Positions 6,193 to 6,456 of a stretch of DNA of 6,456 nucleotides are shown here, piece after piece. The notes below the pieces were generated by a model. The model was not told the origin of the DNA. It worked only from the letters and a program-made list of their open reading frames with translations, and ran no database searches. The position numbers and the translations under genes are program-made. Positions within the stretch are counted from its first letter, which is position 1. Each line of letters begins with the position of its first letter. Source of the stretch: Dietzia timorensis (GTDB lineage: Bacteria > Actinomycetota > Actinomycetes > Mycobacteriales > Mycobacteriaceae); contig NZ_DYXM01000205.1 in assembly GCF_020742175.1 (NCBI RefSeq), positions 1 through 6,456 of the forward strand. The letters are read 5' to 3'.

Positions 6193-6213
6193 GCCACAAA
6201 TAGCCGTTGTGGC
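6193..6213. promoter_or_regulatory. Perfect 7-7-7 dyad between transporter and regulator genes
   Basis: GCCACAA (6193-6199) and TTGTGGC (6207-6213) are perfect inverted repeats around seven bases. The dyad covers the expected -35 position of the LysR-type gene and lies 67 bases before the transporter start. It is the best operator candidate for autoregulation and for control of the transporter, although its central geometry is C-N11-G rather than the classic T-N11-A. Confidence 0.5.
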
Positions 6214-6220
6214 CGCGGGT

Positions 6221-6226
6221 TACACT
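6221..6226 (+). promoter_or_regulatory. -10 box of the LysR-type gene, leaderless start
   Basis: TACACT is followed by six bases (CGCCCC) and then ATG 6233. No Shine-Dalgarno precedes the ATG. This spacing puts the transcription start at the A of the start codon, as in leaderless actinobacterial mRNAs. Confidence 0.45.
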
Positions 6227-6232
6227 CGCCCC

Positions 6233-6456
6233 ATGCCTCTTTCAGCGCGCGTACCGGACCTCGACGTCCTCAATTCCCTGGTGACGACGGCGCGCTGCGG
6301 GTCCATGGGCGCGGCCGCGAATGTCCTCGGCCTCAGCCAGCAGGCGGTGTCGGCGAGGGTGCGCACGGCCGAGAAGTTGCTCGGTGTCGTCGTGTTCGTG
6401 CGCAGCCCGTCCGGGGTCACGCCCACCGATTCCGGCCGCAGCATCCTCACCTGGGC
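6233..6456 (+). CDS. LysR-type transcriptional regulator, N-terminal part
   Basis: The first 74 residues are inside the window; the gene continues past the right edge, and a full family member has about 300. They form the winged helix-turn-helix DNA-binding domain of the LysR family: LDVLNSLVTTARCGSMGAAANVLGLSQQAVSARVRTAEKLLGVVVFVRS, followed by GVTPTDSGRSIL. The LysR pattern is clear (small residues in the first helix, SQQAVSARV as recognition helix, LG..F.R wing, then T..G). The effector domain is not visible, so the ligand cannot be guessed. It is divergent from the TDT transporter with a 106-base gap, the usual arrangement of a LysR regulator and its target. Confidence 0.88.
   Translation, partial: MPLSARVPDLDVLNSLVTTARCGSMGAAANVLGLSQQAVSARVRTAEKLLGVVVFVRSPSGVTPTDSGRSILTW

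Noticed and set aside
1..6456. CRISPR arrays, tRNA or rRNA genes, insertion sequences, phage or defence genes
   Set aside because: No repeated spacer structure, cloverleaf-like sequence, transposase or terminal inverted repeats were seen. The window is ordinary metabolic and transport gene content.

Overview
High-GC bacterial DNA with the gene content and style of an actinomycete (Actinomycetota). The genes are GC-rich, the actinobacterial-type NirB and ectoine hydroxylase resemble those of that phylum, one start is GTG, and two divergent genes look leaderless. The species cannot be fixed from the window. Ectoine hydroxylase suggests a salt- or drought-tolerant organism.

Layout. (1) Positions 1-2338, minus strand: nirB, the large subunit of assimilatory NAD(P)H nitrite reductase, cut off by the left window edge. 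It is one uninterrupted frame with FAD, NAD(P), BFD-like [2Fe-2S] and siroheme/[4Fe-4S] regions. (2) Positions 2339-2763: a 425-base, relatively AT-rich divergent control region. It carries a near-perfect 21-bp dyad of LysR-operator type next to nirB, a 14-bp perfect palindrome, and a row of pentamers at exact 11-bp steps resembling a GlnR box. (3) Positions 2764-3687, plus strand: a formate/nitrite transporter (FNT) family channel, most likely for nitrite. (4) Positions 3688-3852: convergent intergenic space with two strong hairpins. (5) Positions 3853-4722, minus strand: ectD, ectoine 5-hydroxylase, with no ectABC beside it. (6) Positions 4723-4932: ectD upstream region with a strong Shine-Dalgarno site, a candidate promoter and a G-rich tract. 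(7) Positions 4933-6126, minus strand: a ten-helix TDT/SLAC1-family transporter. (8) Positions 6127-6232: short divergent promoter region with a perfect 7-7-7 dyad. (9) From 6233, plus strand: the N-terminal part of a LysR-type regulator, cut off by the right edge.

How the genes fit together. The nirB/FNT pair is a nitrite uptake and reduction unit (nitrite to ammonium), probably nitrogen-controlled through the shared region between the two genes. ectD is a separate stress-protection gene. The TDT transporter and the divergent LysR regulator form a typical transporter/regulator pair of unknown substrate.

The most notable observation is in nirB. The second of the four cysteines that normally hold the siroheme-coupled [4Fe-4S] cluster reads as arginine (residue 652, codon CGC), one base from cysteine, in an otherwise intact frame. 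I found no convincing evidence of a wholly new multi-gene system here.
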